A DNA stretch of 35,340 nucleotides from Gammaproteobacteria bacterium (GCA_030595795.1 JAUVCH010000037.1:1-35340); one strand, 5' to 3'. Positions 1-9,570 are shown, counted from the first letter of the stretch. The notes: generated by a model not told the origin, from the sequence alone. Made by a program: numbers and translations.

Positions 1-229
1 AGCGCCATTCATAAACTTGACGACGAGTCCCGCTCGTGAGTGCCTGACTGATTGCCAAGATAGGAATTACGCCTTACTTTATGAGTAGACTCTATTTAAG
101 ACCAGTATCTGACTGACGTCATGAAGATATCAGTCCGCCCCAACTTTATGCAGGTAAATCATTGGTAACTCAGTGCATTAGAAGAGAATTCTTGATGCAT
201 TATAAGCTATTGATTTTAAGCAAGAAAAA

Positions 230-305
<76 letters not shown>

Positions 306-416
306 ATAATTTTCATTTAATACAGCCTTAACAGACTGTGGTCGGGACTATGCTGCCCCTGTAAGAGGCGCGAATTTTATTGGTTTTGCCGGACGTTGGC
401 AAGAGTTTTAGAGGCC

Positions 417-1097
417 TTAACTGCATTGTCTTGAAATCTGACTAATACCTTTGTCGATATCGCCATCATCTAGCAGCGAGAGAAGTTCACGGTCATTCGA
501 TTGCTGATAATAAAGCCAGTAAATCGTACGCTCGCGATACCTGGCCATAGATTTTACCGCGAACTTCAGCTTTTTTAATTTACCGATTAAGCGGTCTGCA
601 TTTTTCTTCAATCCAAATACGCCGATCGAAAGCACATTCTCTTCGTCCTCTACCGAAACGATAATATAGTCGCGAATACCCTTGGTGGCTAGCGATATGG
701 CAGTTTTTACTGCTTCGCCCCGATTTTTATGTCCACCTATATAGACCATCACACCCATATAGTCTTTTTCGAGGCTCGATTTCAATCGAGTCTTTATCTG
801 ATTGCCGGAATAGCGCCCGCTAACTTCCAGTGCTCGAGTTTTGTCTTTAAAAGGCCCAATTGTGTAACACAGGAGCTGGTTGGTCACCTTTTCACTGACC
901 AACACTTTGTTATCATTTTTGCTAATCGCTTCTTTTTCACTAATCACTTCCGATTCCTGCGGGCCATCCAAAAGCCTCAGTTCTTCGGCAACGACAATTT
1001 CTGGACGCTCTTCAAACAACTGATCGTAGGGCATTAACCATTGGGTGATGCCGAAGGCTATATTGACGATCAGTAGCAGGCTAAAAAATATTTTCAT
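417..1097 (-). CDS. membrane-anchored SPOR-domain protein
   Basis: A 226-aa protein with one N-terminal hydrophobic segment (about residues 2–20), then a charged linker. From about residue 75 to 200 there is a repeat pattern typical of SPOR domains: CYTIGPF, then YMGVMVYIGG, then DYIIVS, then LSIGVFG, each followed by a short helix rich in Ala and Lys. SPOR domains bind peptidoglycan stripped of peptides at division sites in many proteins, so a periplasmic, anchored cell-wall role is likely. The start codon lies inside the 3' end of coaX (17-bp overlap), so the two are translationally linked. A SPOR-like gene after coaX is a known arrangement in related bacteria. The exact partner is unknown. 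Confidence 0.75.
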   Translation of the reverse strand: MKIFFSLLLIVNIAFGITQWLMPYDQLFEERPEIVVAEELRLLDGPQESEVISEKEAISKNDNKVLVSEKVTNQLLCYTIGPFKDKTRALEVSGRYSGNQIKTRLKSSLEKDYMGVMVYIGGHKNRGEAVKTAISLATKGIRDYIIVSVEDEENVLSIGVFGLKKNADRLIGKLKKLKFAVKSMARYRERTIYWLYYQQSNDRELLSLLDDGDIDKGISQISRQCS

Positions 1098-1842
1098 TGC
1101 CGAGTTCCAGTTGTCGACGCATCCCCCTGAAAACCAGGTCGGGAATAATTTGGTAATCGTGATCTGGGTGCCTGGTCACTCGACTGGCATCCCCGCCGGA
1201 GACAATTAAAACGGCATTACTCGCGAGCAATCCGAACCATCGATCGATTAGTCGATATAGATAATCATTGTCACCGATTTCATAGTTTATATGAATACAG
1301 CTTTCGGTAGAACAGCCGGGCTTATCGATTTCGGAGATTTCTGCATGATTGAAATCCGCTACCGACAATACCTCTTTGAAACGCGCTATCGATGTATTAA
1401 ATCCCGGCAGGATAGCGCCACCCAGATGCTGGCCATCCTCTCGCAATAGGTCGACGGTAATCGCACTACCGGCATCGACAATAACCGCGTCCCGATTAGC
1501 CACGCTACAGGCCCCGCCCAGCAATGCCAACCAGCGATCGGCCCCGAGCCTTTGCGCCTCTGGATAGGCGCTAACTACCCCGTCGCCGCTTTTCTGAGAA
1601 GCCAGTTTATGACGATGCGGCAACGCTACTTTGCCATCCAGACAGTGATGGAACTCGTCTTCAGCTAGCGATCCAGGCACACAGGCGTAATGGCATTCAC
1701 TAGCCTCTACCGAAGCAATGCAATGTTGTAGAAAGTCAGTCCAGCCTGGTCTTATGCGGATGCTGGTCGACGATAGCAGACCGCCAGCCTGCCACCATTG
1801 CAGCTTGATGGAACTATTACCGATATCTGCCAGTAACATCAA
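1081..1842 (-). CDS. coaX: type III pantothenate kinase
   Basis: CoaX phosphorylates pantothenate with ATP, the first step of coenzyme A synthesis, in the cytoplasm. The 253-aa length is normal for the family. Visible motifs are the N-terminal phosphate-binding DIGNSSIK (residues 6–13), GADRW (100–104) that contacts pantothenate, VDAGSAITVDL (122–132) with the second nucleotide-binding Asp, and GGAILPGF (141–148). Its ATG overlaps the birA stop by 4 bp (ATGA), so expression is coupled to birA. PanE, the enzyme that makes pantoate upstream in this pathway, lies elsewhere in the window (26481–27389) but is not linked to it. Confidence 0.95.
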   Translation of the reverse strand: MMLLADIGNSSIKLQWWQAGGLLSSTSIRIRPGWTDFLQHCIASVEASECHYACVPGSLAEDEFHHCLDGKVALPHRHKLASQKSGDGVVSAYPEAQRLGADRWLALLGGACSVANRDAVIVDAGSAITVDLLREDGQHLGGAILPGFNTSIARFKEVLSVADFNHAEISEIDKPGCSTESCIHINYEIGDNDYLYRLIDRWFGLLASNAVLIVSGGDASRVTRHPDHDYQIIPDLVFRGMRRQLELGNENIF

Positions 1843-2621
1843 TCGACCGCTCTTAGAGAGATTTCGGCGGCCGAAAAATTTTGTGGCCCGCTATCGGTTT
1901 CGAGTACCAACTGTCCATTCTGGTTAATCCCGGCATTGCGACCGCGTACCTCGCTGTTGGCGCTAATGACACGAATCGAGCGGCCATAAAAAGCATCTAT
2001 TTGGGCGAATTCCTTACCCAATGCCTTTGCTCCAGTTTCGTCAAAATTTCGAATTTTCTCGATTACTGCTTCGATTGCAGCAAGTAAAATCTCTTGCCGA
2101 TCAACCAAATCCCCACTGATCAAATCGAGGCTGGTCGCGGCTTGTGGAATTTCGTCGAGCTGTGCCTGCGTCATATGCACGTTGATACCAAAACCGATGG
2201 CGAAAAAGTAACCACCATCAGCAATCGGTCTGGATTCGATCAGAACTCCACCCAGCTTTTGCATTTCAAAGTAGAGGTCATTCGGCCATTTCAGCTTAAT
2301 ATTGGCGATGCCACAGACCGCCAGCGCCTGACACAAAGCGATGCCACTTAGAATACTGACCAGGCCTAACTGCGCCGGTGGTAGAAATTTCTCAATACCA
2401 ATCGTGCAGTAGATATTTTGCGCTAATGGCGAGATCCATTGCCGACCTCGCCGACCTTTTCCAGCGGTTTGCATTTCGCAAAGGGCAATACACTGCTGCT
2501 GACGAGCCTGGTAATGCTTTAGCACATCTAAGTTAGTCGAATCGGTCACCTCTTTGTACAACAGAGGGAAATCCTGCAAACCTCTTAAGCTTAAAGCTGC
2601 TTCGAGTTCGACAAAATCCAT
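1839..2621 (-). CDS. birA: biotin–protein ligase without HTH domain
   Basis: BirA activates biotin to biotinyl-5'-AMP and transfers it to the biotin carboxyl carrier protein of acetyl-CoA carboxylase. The catalytic domain shows GKGRRGRQW (54–62), the biotinyl-AMP loop, KWPND (111–115) with the catalytic Lys111, and LGGVLIES just after. A short C-terminal SH3-like part follows. At 260 aa it lacks the roughly 60-residue N-terminal winged helix of the E. coli bifunctional repressor (321 aa), so it is inferred to be ligase only and not to regulate the biotin operon. It begins 2 bp after the M61 peptidase stop and overlaps coaX by 4 bp. Confidence 0.95.
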   Translation of the reverse strand: MDFVELEAALSLRGLQDFPLLYKEVTDSTNLDVLKHYQARQQQCIALCEMQTAGKGRRGRQWISPLAQNIYCTIGIEKFLPPAQLGLVSILSGIALCQALAVCGIANIKLKWPNDLYFEMQKLGGVLIESRPIADGGYFFAIGFGINVHMTQAQLDEIPQAATSLDLISGDLVDRQEILLAAIEAVIEKIRNFDETGAKALGKEFAQIDAFYGRSIRVISANSEVRGRNAGINQNGQLVLETDSGPQNFSAAEISLRAVD

Positions 2622-2623
2622 AA

Positions 2624-4414
2624 CTACTGGTTGCTACTCAGCCAGGCCTGTCTTGGCATCTCATGCTGGTCTGTAACCTGTAGGACAATCGTTTGCTCGG
2701 CGGCGGCTAACAGAACGACTTCAAATTCGTATAGCTCGTCTCTGCGAAAAGCATGCATTTTCCAGATATTTCCCGCCTTCGCCAGGGTGATGCGACGTTC
2801 GAATTTCTCGAGTGAAAGCTTTATACCATCGACCGCTATAATTTGATCTTCTGCGTTAAGCCCCGCTTTCTGGGCACTACCACCTTCATCGAGCCGCATA
2901 ATTTGCAAACCACCATTTTGTTCCTTAAGAAAAGCACCGAAGGAGACTTCGGGTAGCGGTTCAGTCGCTTCTTTGCCGCCTTTATCAGTCTGATTAATCG
3001 GAGCTTGCTGAACAACTTCAATGCCGACGGTTGCTAGTAATTCCTGTAATGGCATGTCGTCAGTTTGCTTAATTAGCTGATCCAGGAAGTCCTGTAAATC
3101 GGCACCGACCAGGTCGCATATCAACGCCTGAATACTATTTATTTCGACGCCTTCAGCCGACGCCTGCCAGCGTTTCCAGAGTTCCAACATGACCGTATCC
3201 AGGCTTTGCTGATTATCGGTGAGAGCGCGCATCTTCAGGTCGATACACAATGCGATTAAAGTACCCTTGGCGTAATAACTGACAATCGCGTTTTGCGCGT
3301 TTTCATCCTGTTTGTAGAACTTTGTCCAGGCATTGAAGCTCGACTCTGCGGCCGACTGCCGTCGACTACCCTTGCCTCGAGCCACGCGAGTCATGGTCTG
3401 AGCGAGCAGTTGGAGATAGTCGGTTTCTTCGATCAGACCACTACGAACTAGCGCCAGATCATCGTAATAAGAAGTAATGCCCTCGAATGCCCAGAGCAAT
3501 TCGGTATAGACTTCCTGTTGTAAATCGTAGGGTTGATAAGCTGTAGGCTTGATACGTTTCACATTCCAGGTATGGAAATATTCATGGCTACATAAACCTA
3601 GAAACTCCCGATAATTATCACTTACTTTCGATTCACCTGGCTGCGGTAAACTATCTCGACTGCAAAGTAAACTGGTGCTGGCGCGATGTTCCAGACCGCC
3701 ATAACCATCACCGACCACTAGCACCTGAAACTGGTAATAATCGACCGGTGCCGGTTCACCGAAAAAACGAATGTGATGTTCGCAGATGGTAGTTAAATCC
3801 CTGGCCAGACGATCTTCATCGCACACGAATCGACCAGTGAGAATAATATCGTGAGGCACGCCGCAGGCTTCGAATCGAATTAGCTGGAAATCACCCATTT
3901 CAACCGGGTGGTCGATCAGGTCGTCATAGTCTTTCGCCTGATAAAGACCGAAGCCAAATTCCTGTGCCTCTTTGCGCGCGAGTGTTGTCGCCAGCCGCCA
4001 GTTATGACAGTAATCTGATTCTGGTTTTTCGATCAATACTTCAAAGCTTTCATCGGCTCTACCTACGACTTCGAGGAAGACACTGGTGCCATTGTAATAA
4101 CCGTGGGTATGATCAAGATGCGCACCGCGTACCGATAGATCACGGGCATAGATCAGATACTCAATACACAAAGTGCCAGTACAAGGATCGGCACGCCAGT
4201 TCGATTTATCCTGTTGATTGACCTGCAGATTTTTACCATCGACCGAGGCAGTCATAGTAATAAGATGCCGGGAGAAATCCCGAATCATATAACTCCCCGG
4301 AATCCAGTTGGGTAAGCGCAGCCGTTGGCCGTCGGGGTCGGGATTCCCGATCAAAATCCGCACATTAAAATAATGCGTGGCTGGATTCTGGCTGGTGATT
4401 TGGTAACGGATCAT
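2624..4414 (-). CDS. M61-family metallopeptidase with C-terminal PDZ domain
   Basis: A homologue of the glycyl aminopeptidase family M61. Numbered from the start chosen here, the zinc motif HEYFHTW puts ligands at His277 and His281 with catalytic Glu278. A downstream Glu in WAFEGITSYY (about residue 311) fits the third ligand. The C-terminal quarter carries a PDZ domain (GGLQIMRLDEGGSAQKAGL, then a DQIIAVDG strand), typical of bacterial M61 proteins. No signal peptide is visible, so it is probably cytoplasmic. An upstream ATG at 4456 would add 14 residues, but family members usually begin at the MIRYQI-like segment, so I prefer 4414. Neither start has a strong ribosome site. It leads the birA–coaX–SPOR block. 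Confidence 0.9.
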   Translation of the reverse strand: MIRYQITSQNPATHYFNVRILIGNPDPDGQRLRLPNWIPGSYMIRDFSRHLITMTASVDGKNLQVNQQDKSNWRADPCTGTLCIEYLIYARDLSVRGAHLDHTHGYYNGTSVFLEVVGRADESFEVLIEKPESDYCHNWRLATTLARKEAQEFGFGLYQAKDYDDLIDHPVEMGDFQLIRFEACGVPHDIILTGRFVCDEDRLARDLTTICEHHIRFFGEPAPVDYYQFQVLVVGDGYGGLEHRASTSLLCSRDSLPQPGESKVSDNYREFLGLCSHEYFHTWNVKRIKPTAYQPYDLQQEVYTELLWAFEGITSYYDDLALVRSGLIEETDYLQLLAQTMTRVARGKGSRRQSAAESSFNAWTKFYKQDENAQNAIVSYYAKGTLIALCIDLKMRALTDNQQSLDTVMLELWKRWQASAEGVEINSIQALICDLVGADLQDFLDQLIKQTDDMPLQELLATVGIEVVQQAPINQTDKGGKEATEPLPEVSFGAFLKEQNGGLQIMRLDEGGSAQKAGLNAEDQIIAVDGIKLSLEKFERRITLAKAGNIWKMHAFRRDELYEFEVVLLAAAEQTIVLQVTDQHEMPRQAWLSSNQ

Positions 4415-4482
4415 ACGCGCGCCTGAGCGAAATTTTGAAAACGCGCAGTGTAGCATTTAATCGCGTTTACGGAATTGCCTGC

Positions 4483-6273
4483 TTATTTTTTCAGCCGATG
4501 ACGCAGTGAAATCAGCGATCCGTAATAATACGGCGTATCGAGCATGTTTTGAGTGACCCGGAGTAGTTTTTCTTCGGCTTCGCGCCTCATTTCTGGTTTC
4601 ACATTAGAGAGCGTCAAAGTAGCGCTTAGCCATTGTGTGAGCGGCGATGAAATAACCGCATCGGGAATCACCCATCGCCCTGATCCGGATGGCATTAATG
4701 ACTGGCGATTGCTGATCCAGCGATTATTAACATAATAATTTTCGTAGCTACTCTCTAGCAGTTTGCTAGAAAGCTCCAGAGCTTTAACGTCTTTCATCAA
4801 CTCACCATACTGACCAATTGCCTGTGCCACGTAGACATAGTCTTCAAAGGTCGTTTCGGAAAATTTTCCATTGCCAGCAAATCGCTTCAGTTGGCCATTT
4901 TCAAAAAACGCCCTGGTCAGAAATTCGTATTGCTTTCTAGTAGCCCCGACGTATTCTGGATTATGTTTCGCCGCAGCGACGAGCGCCTGCAACATGAGCG
5001 CATTCCAACTAGCTAGCCTTTTATCATCGATTGGCATGACTGGTTTTTCTGCGCCTTTAATTTTTTCTCTTATGACCCGATTGCGCTTCATATGGCCCGG
5101 CGCAAAATTGCCGATCAGAGGTGGCAATAAAAACTTCTCCGACCCGGCTGGCTGCGAAAGTGACATCAAATAGTCAAAATCTTTCTTCCCAAGTAACTGA
5201 CTCAATTCATCATGATCCCACAGATAACCGCCGCCTTCCTCGTCGTTAATATCGACAGCCGATAAACTGGAGACATAGCCACCTTGTGGATGCTTCATAT
5301 GAGTTTCAAGGTATTCAAGGGTAAGCTCGGCGATTTTGGCATAACCTTCACCCGGCCACAGCTGCTCGGCATCGAGATAAAGCAACACCATTTGCGCGTT
5401 GTCGTAGAGCATTTTCTCAAAATGTGGGGTCTGCCAGTCGGGATCGGTGGTGTAGCGAAAGAACCCACCATTAACATGATCCATTAGATTTCGACTGGCC
5501 ATCGCCCGAAGCGTTAGCCGAATAAAATCGATCAAATCCTGACGATCCCCATAACCCTGTTTAACCAGACTGAGTAATGCACGTAGTTGGGGAATTTGGG
5601 GAAATTTGCTGACTTCACCGAAACCGCCCTGCAACTCATCGGCAGTTTGCATCGACTGCGCGATAAAACCCTCTACCAGATTATCCAGGTCGGTTGCAGA
5701 GGAGTCGAGCAGATTGCTACCTGTTTCTTCTTCCAGCATGGTTTGATAAAATTCCCTGGCCGCCTGGTTGATTTCCTTGCGGCGAGTAACCCATTGTTGA
5801 GGAATTTGTAACAGTACTTGGGAAAACAGATCCCTCGGTAGATAGGTAAAGCCCGTTATTGGGTATCCCTCCGGGGTGAGGAAAACATTCAACGGCCACC
5901 CAGCGGAACCTCGAACCCGACTGACGAATTCGATTAATTTGCGATCGAGTTCTGGCCTGAGCTCACGGTCAATCTTTACCGAGACGAAATGTTGATTAAG
6001 CAAACTGGCAACTTCCTTATCGGCATAACTCTCACGCTGCATGACATGACACCAGTGGCAGGAAAAGTAGCCAACAGAAATAAAAATTAATTTATTCTGC
6101 TCGCGCGCGGTTTTGAAGACCGCTTCGTCCCATAATTGCCAGTCCACCGGATCCTGCGCGTGCATCGCCAGATATGGCGAGGGATGGTGTTCGAGCTGGT
6201 TCGCGGCCCAAAGCAATGTTGGGGCACCGAATAGCACAACGAATAATGCCGACCTAAATAGCGCTATTAACAT
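4483..6273 (-). CDS. secreted thioredoxin-fold DUF255 (YyaL/SPATA20-like) protein
   Basis: A 596-aa protein of the DUF255 family: an N-terminal thioredoxin-like domain followed by an (alpha/alpha)6-barrel-like domain related to six-hairpin glycosidases. Residues 1–23 form a signal peptide ending LLWAA, so the product is probably periplasmic, unlike many cytoplasmic relatives. The thioredoxin part shows DPVDWQLW, SVGYFSCHWCHVM with a CxxC at Cys72–Cys75, and GWPLNVFLTP. Later family segments include GGFFRYTTDPDW and PHFEKMLYDNAQ. It is somewhat shorter than the roughly 670–700-aa relatives I know of. Function is unknown; a redox role is suggested only by the CxxC. It lies 68 bp upstream of the M61 gene on the same strand. 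Confidence 0.85.
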   Translation of the reverse strand: MLIALFRSALFVVLFGAPTLLWAANQLEHHPSPYLAMHAQDPVDWQLWDEAVFKTAREQNKLIFISVGYFSCHWCHVMQRESYADKEVASLLNQHFVSVKIDRELRPELDRKLIEFVSRVRGSAGWPLNVFLTPEGYPITGFTYLPRDLFSQVLLQIPQQWVTRRKEINQAAREFYQTMLEEETGSNLLDSSATDLDNLVEGFIAQSMQTADELQGGFGEVSKFPQIPQLRALLSLVKQGYGDRQDLIDFIRLTLRAMASRNLMDHVNGGFFRYTTDPDWQTPHFEKMLYDNAQMVLLYLDAEQLWPGEGYAKIAELTLEYLETHMKHPQGGYVSSLSAVDINDEEGGGYLWDHDELSQLLGKKDFDYLMSLSQPAGSEKFLLPPLIGNFAPGHMKRNRVIREKIKGAEKPVMPIDDKRLASWNALMLQALVAAAKHNPEYVGATRKQYEFLTRAFFENGQLKRFAGNGKFSETTFEDYVYVAQAIGQYGELMKDVKALELSSKLLESSYENYYVNNRWISNRQSLMPSGSGRWVIPDAVISSPLTQWLSATLTLSNVKPEMRREAEEKLLRVTQNMLDTPYYYGSLISLRHRLKK

Positions 6274-6296
6274 GTTTGCTATTATACCCTATTGAT

Positions 6297-6302
6297 TATA
6301 AT
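6297..6302 (+). promoter_or_regulatory. possible -10 box for the nitroreductase gene
   Basis: A perfect TATAAT lies 31 bp upstream of the ATG at 6333. The only -35-like sequence is TTGCTA at 6276–6281, with a short 15-bp spacer, so this is a weak prediction based on the -10 box and its place in a divergent gap. Confidence 0.3.
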
Positions 6303-6332
6303 GACCGACTTTAACAATGGTCCAACCAGCCT

Positions 6333-6896
6333 ATGAACGCGCAATTACAACTATTAAGGCGACATTCTACTCCCGCGAAGGCTCTGGCTGAACCCGCGCC
6401 CGACGATAATCAATTAAGGCAGATTTTGGAGATCGCAATGTACGCGCCGGATCACGGTCGATTGCATCCTTATCGTTTTATGACGATTCGGGGTGACTCC
6501 CGACACGAGCTTTCCAGAGTTTTTGGCAAGGCTGTAAAAAGGCGTGATCCAGATGTCACCGATGAATACCTCAAAAAACAAAAAGATAAGCCGTTACGTT
6601 CACCTTTGATTATCGTAGTCGTTGCCTGTTTAATCGAATCTCCGAAGATCCCGGAAATCGAACAAATGCTTTGTGCTGGCGCTGCCGCGCATAATATTTT
6701 ACTCGCCAGCAATGCCATGGGCTTCGGCTCTATCTGGTTAACCGGCGATAACGTCTACGATGATTTTGTAGAATCGGCTCTCGGGCTGGCAGACAACGAG
6801 AAAATTATTGGCTTCATCTTCCTGGGAACCGAGGAAATATCAATACCCAGCCCTCCAAACCCCCGTATCGATGAAAAGATCAGCCAATGGCCTTAA
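6333..6896 (+). CDS. YdjA-type nitroreductase family flavoprotein
   Basis: A 187-aa FMN-dependent nitroreductase-fold protein, the usual length for the small YdjA-like branch. Seen features are an N-terminal RRHSTPAKALAEPAPD region that replaces the typical RRS FMN motif, APDHGRLHPYRF (about 41–52), typical of the YdjA branch, and GAAAHNILLASNAMGFGSIW near residue 118. NAD(P)H oxidoreductase activity is expected from the family; the natural substrate cannot be read from sequence. It is divergent from the DUF255 gene and lies 82 bp before glnS on the same strand. Confidence 0.88.
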   Translation: MNAQLQLLRRHSTPAKALAEPAPDDNQLRQILEIAMYAPDHGRLHPYRFMTIRGDSRHELSRVFGKAVKRRDPDVTDEYLKKQKDKPLRSPLIIVVVACLIESPKIPEIEQMLCAGAAAHNILLASNAMGFGSIWLTGDNVYDDFVESALGLADNEKIIGFIFLGTEEISIPSPPNPRIDEKISQWP

Positions 6897-6915
6897 TTAT
6901 AATCATCGAAGATGA

Positions 6916-6944
6916 TTCAGGTTTTCACAGGGATCGGTTAAAAT
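6916..6944 (+). promoter_or_regulatory. possible promoter of glnS
   Basis: TTCAGG (6916–6921) and TAAAAT (6939–6944) are separated by 17 bp, about 34 bp before the glnS ATG. The -35 match is poor. A short inverted repeat (AATCATC/GATGATT, 6901–6917) just upstream may end nitroreductase transcription, but its T-run is weak. Confidence 0.3.
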
Positions 6945-6978
6945 ACGACCACTCCACTCAAGGCTAACTTCCACTCTC

Positions 6979-8661
6979 ATGTCAGATTCCAGCAGCGCCG
7001 ATCACGACGCCTCCAATTTTATTCGCGATATGATCGCAGCCGACATCGAAAAAGGCAAAACCAGCCGGGTTGTGACACGTTTCCCCCCCGAACCGAATGG
7101 TTATCTACATATCGGTCATGCCAAGTCGATTTGCCTGAATTTCGGCGTCGCCCGTGATTTTGGTGGCTATTGTAATCTGCGGTTTGACGACACGAATCCC
7201 GAGAAAGAGAGTGTCGAATACGTCAATGCGATCCGTCGTGACGTCGAATGGCTGGGTTTTGAGTGGCATAGCAATCCTTTCGCCTCGGATTATTTCGATC
7301 AGCTATTTGATTTTGCGCTGGCACTCATTAAGCAGGGAGACGCTTACGTCGATAGTCAAAGCGCCGACGAAATCCGTGCAACTCGAGGCACTTTGAAGGA
7401 CCCAGGAGCCAACGGCCCTTATCGCAATCGTAGCGTCGATGAGAATTTACAGATGTTCAAGGACATGAAGGCTGGTAAATATACCGACGGCGAACATGTA
7501 CTGCGCGCAAAAATCGACATGCTATCGGGCAATATCAATATGCGCGACCCAATCATCTATCGGATTCGCCACGTCAATCATCACAATACCGGAGACAAGT
7601 GGTGTATTTATCCGCTATATGATTTTACTCACGGCCTGTCCGATGCTATCGAAGGTGTTACCCATTCGCTGTGCACGTTGGAATTCGAAGACCATCGACC
7701 GCTATACGACTGGATTCTCGACAAGCTGGCAGACGTCATTCCAGCACGACCCGAACAAACTGAATTTGCGCGCCTGCAACTCGAATACTCGCTAACCAGC
7801 AAACGAAAACTTAATCAACTGGTCGTCGATGGCCATGTCGATAGTTGGGACGACCCGCGCATGCTGACAATTTCTGGTATGCGCCGTCGCGGCTTTACGC
7901 CAGAATCAATTGTGACTTTTTGCAGCATGATCGGCGTCACCAAAAAAGATAGCCACATCGAAATGGGCGTACTCGAAAATGCCCTGCGCGAAGATTTGAA
8001 CCGCCGTGCCGAACGCCGCATGGCGGTCATCAACCCGCTTAAAGTAGTCATCGAAAATTACCCGGAAGGCCAGGAGGAAATGGTTACCGGTGCAAATCAT
8101 CCGCAAAACCCTGACTATGGCACCCGTGAAATTCCGTTCTCCCGTGAAATCTATATCGAACAGGATGATTTCATGGAAGACGCGCCGAAGAAATTTTTCC
8201 GTTTATCCGTGGGACGCGAGGTACGTTTACGTTTCGCTTATTACATCACCTGTAAGAAAGTCATCAAAAATGAAGACGGTAGCATCGAACGCCTGATCTG
8301 TACTTACGATCCGGAAAGTAGAGGTGGTAAATCTGCCGATGGTCGAAAAGTGAAAGGCACAATCCATTGGGTTAGTGCCAGACATGCTGTGGATGCCCGT
8401 GTTAATTTGTACGAGCGATTGTTTAATACCACCAACCCCGGTGGCGAAACCGACTTCGTATCGGCGATTAATCCGGAGTCACTCATTGTTGCTGAAAAAG
8501 CCAAACTGGAACCCGCAGTCAATCCTGTCGATAACAAACTCGCTTATCAATTCGAGCGTCTGGGCTATTTCATCAGCGATAGCGAGTCGAGCGAAGAGCA
8601 GCCGGTTTTTAATCGGACTATGACTTTGCGGGATAGTTGGGCTAAGGCCAACAAAGCCTGA
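6979..8661 (+). CDS. glnS: glutaminyl-tRNA synthetase
   Basis: A class I aminoacyl-tRNA synthetase that charges tRNA-Gln with glutamine in the cytoplasm. At 560 aa it matches the E. coli enzyme (about 554). The HIGH motif appears as PPEPNGYLHIGH (36–47), and the KMSKS-equivalent loop is TSKRKL (273–278), where E. coli has MSKRKL. Characteristic GlnRS segments are FDDTNPEKES, CIYPLYDFTHGLSDAIEGVTHS and CTLEFEDHRPLYDW. The C-terminal anticodon-binding beta-barrels contain YDPESRGG and GTIHWVSA. Having GlnRS suggests direct charging of tRNA-Gln, as in other gammaproteobacteria. The next gene starts 21 bp downstream. Confidence 0.98.
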   Translation: MSDSSSADHDASNFIRDMIAADIEKGKTSRVVTRFPPEPNGYLHIGHAKSICLNFGVARDFGGYCNLRFDDTNPEKESVEYVNAIRRDVEWLGFEWHSNPFASDYFDQLFDFALALIKQGDAYVDSQSADEIRATRGTLKDPGANGPYRNRSVDENLQMFKDMKAGKYTDGEHVLRAKIDMLSGNINMRDPIIYRIRHVNHHNTGDKWCIYPLYDFTHGLSDAIEGVTHSLCTLEFEDHRPLYDWILDKLADVIPARPEQTEFARLQLEYSLTSKRKLNQLVVDGHVDSWDDPRMLTISGMRRRGFTPESIVTFCSMIGVTKKDSHIEMGVLENALREDLNRRAERRMAVINPLKVVIENYPEGQEEMVTGANHPQNPDYGTREIPFSREIYIEQDDFMEDAPKKFFRLSVGREVRLRFAYYITCKKVIKNEDGSIERLICTYDPESRGGKSADGRKVKGTIHWVSARHAVDARVNLYERLFNTTNPGGETDFVSAINPESLIVAEKAKLEPAVNPVDNKLAYQFERLGYFISDSESSEEQPVFNRTMTLRDSWAKANKA

Positions 8662-8682
8662 TTTGCAGCTTTAGAGTCCACC

Positions 8683-9543
8683 TTGGTTTTTTCTTTCGTA
8701 CTAAGATTTCTAGCGATTTTTCCGACAGGATTACTCTATCGCCTTGCTGATATTTTCAGTGTATTTTTTAGGCTGCTACCCAACCGCACATCTCGACTGA
8801 TTTTAAAAAACATCCGCATGTGCTTTCCCGATTTAGACCCGACCGAGCAAAAGCGATTACATCACTCCACGATCAAGCATTTCTGCTATTCGATATTTGA
8901 GCTTCCTGCTATCTGGTGCTGGTCGGCAGATAAGATTCTGGCCCGAATTACGCAGATAGAAGTTTGTGACAGTTTCAAACACAGCAATAAGGCCCGTATT
9001 ATTATTGCACCACATCTTGGCAGCTGGGAATTATTGAATTTATGGCTAGCTCAAAAGGCTGATTTTCTGTGTTTATATAAACCCGTGGCAAATACAGCAA
9101 TAGATAAATTCCTGTTAATTAGCCGTAGCCGAAACGGCGCTCGGTTGTTACCCATAAACAGCGCTGGATTTCGCCAACTGAGCGTCGGTTTACGCGAAGG
9201 AAAAACAGCAATGATTCTACCCGATCAACGCCCACGAAAAGACAAGGTTCGATTCATGTCGAAGTTCTTCGGTCACGATGCGCCAACCACACCGATGATT
9301 CACAACCTCTGCCGTCGTGTTGATTGTGATGTTTTCATTGCCACAGTATTTAGAGACCGAAGCCAGGGAGATTTTCACCTACGTATCAAAACTCTGGAAC
9401 ATGACAAACTAGCCACCGAACAGCAGCAGAGTCTGGATTATATGAATAAGGAAATAGAAGAGCTAATCAAGCTATACCCCGAACAATATCAATGGGGTTA
9501 TAGCCGATTCGGTCTAGCCGAGTATCGGCTAGCTGGTTTATGA
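8683..9543 (+). CDS. LpxL/HtrB-like lysophospholipid acyltransferase
   Basis: A 286-aa LPLAT-family protein of the lipid A late-acyltransferase type, with an N-terminal hydrophobic anchor (about 1–30). The catalytic HX4E motif is APHLGSWELLN with His111 and Glu116. Further family landmarks are KNIRMCFPDL, YKPVAN, the RSRNGARLLP segment with the conserved Arg-Asn-Gly, and ILPDQRP. It reads from a TTG codon: the first in-frame ATG would remove about 45 residues including part of the N-terminal domain. GAG sits about 8 bp upstream. Lipid A acylation is expected, but the close link to an MMPL exporter also allows acylation of another lipid. It is 27 bp before the exporter gene. Confidence 0.85.
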   Translation: MVFSFVLRFLAIFPTGLLYRLADIFSVFFRLLPNRTSRLILKNIRMCFPDLDPTEQKRLHHSTIKHFCYSIFELPAIWCWSADKILARITQIEVCDSFKHSNKARIIIAPHLGSWELLNLWLAQKADFLCLYKPVANTAIDKFLLISRSRNGARLLPINSAGFRQLSVGLREGKTAMILPDQRPRKDKVRFMSKFFGHDAPTTPMIHNLCRRVDCDVFIATVFRDRSQGDFHLRIKTLEHDKLATEQQQSLDYMNKEIEELIKLYPEQYQWGYSRFGLAEYRLAGL

Positions 9544-9570
9544 TACCATCTAAAGAATAAGGAATACCCC

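Noticed and set aside
1..229. Further tRNA genes or tufB beside tRNA-Thr
   Set aside because: I found no cloverleaf or EF-Tu coding sequence. A short inverted repeat (TTCTTG/CAAGAA, 190–226) lacks a T-run, so I do not call it a terminator.
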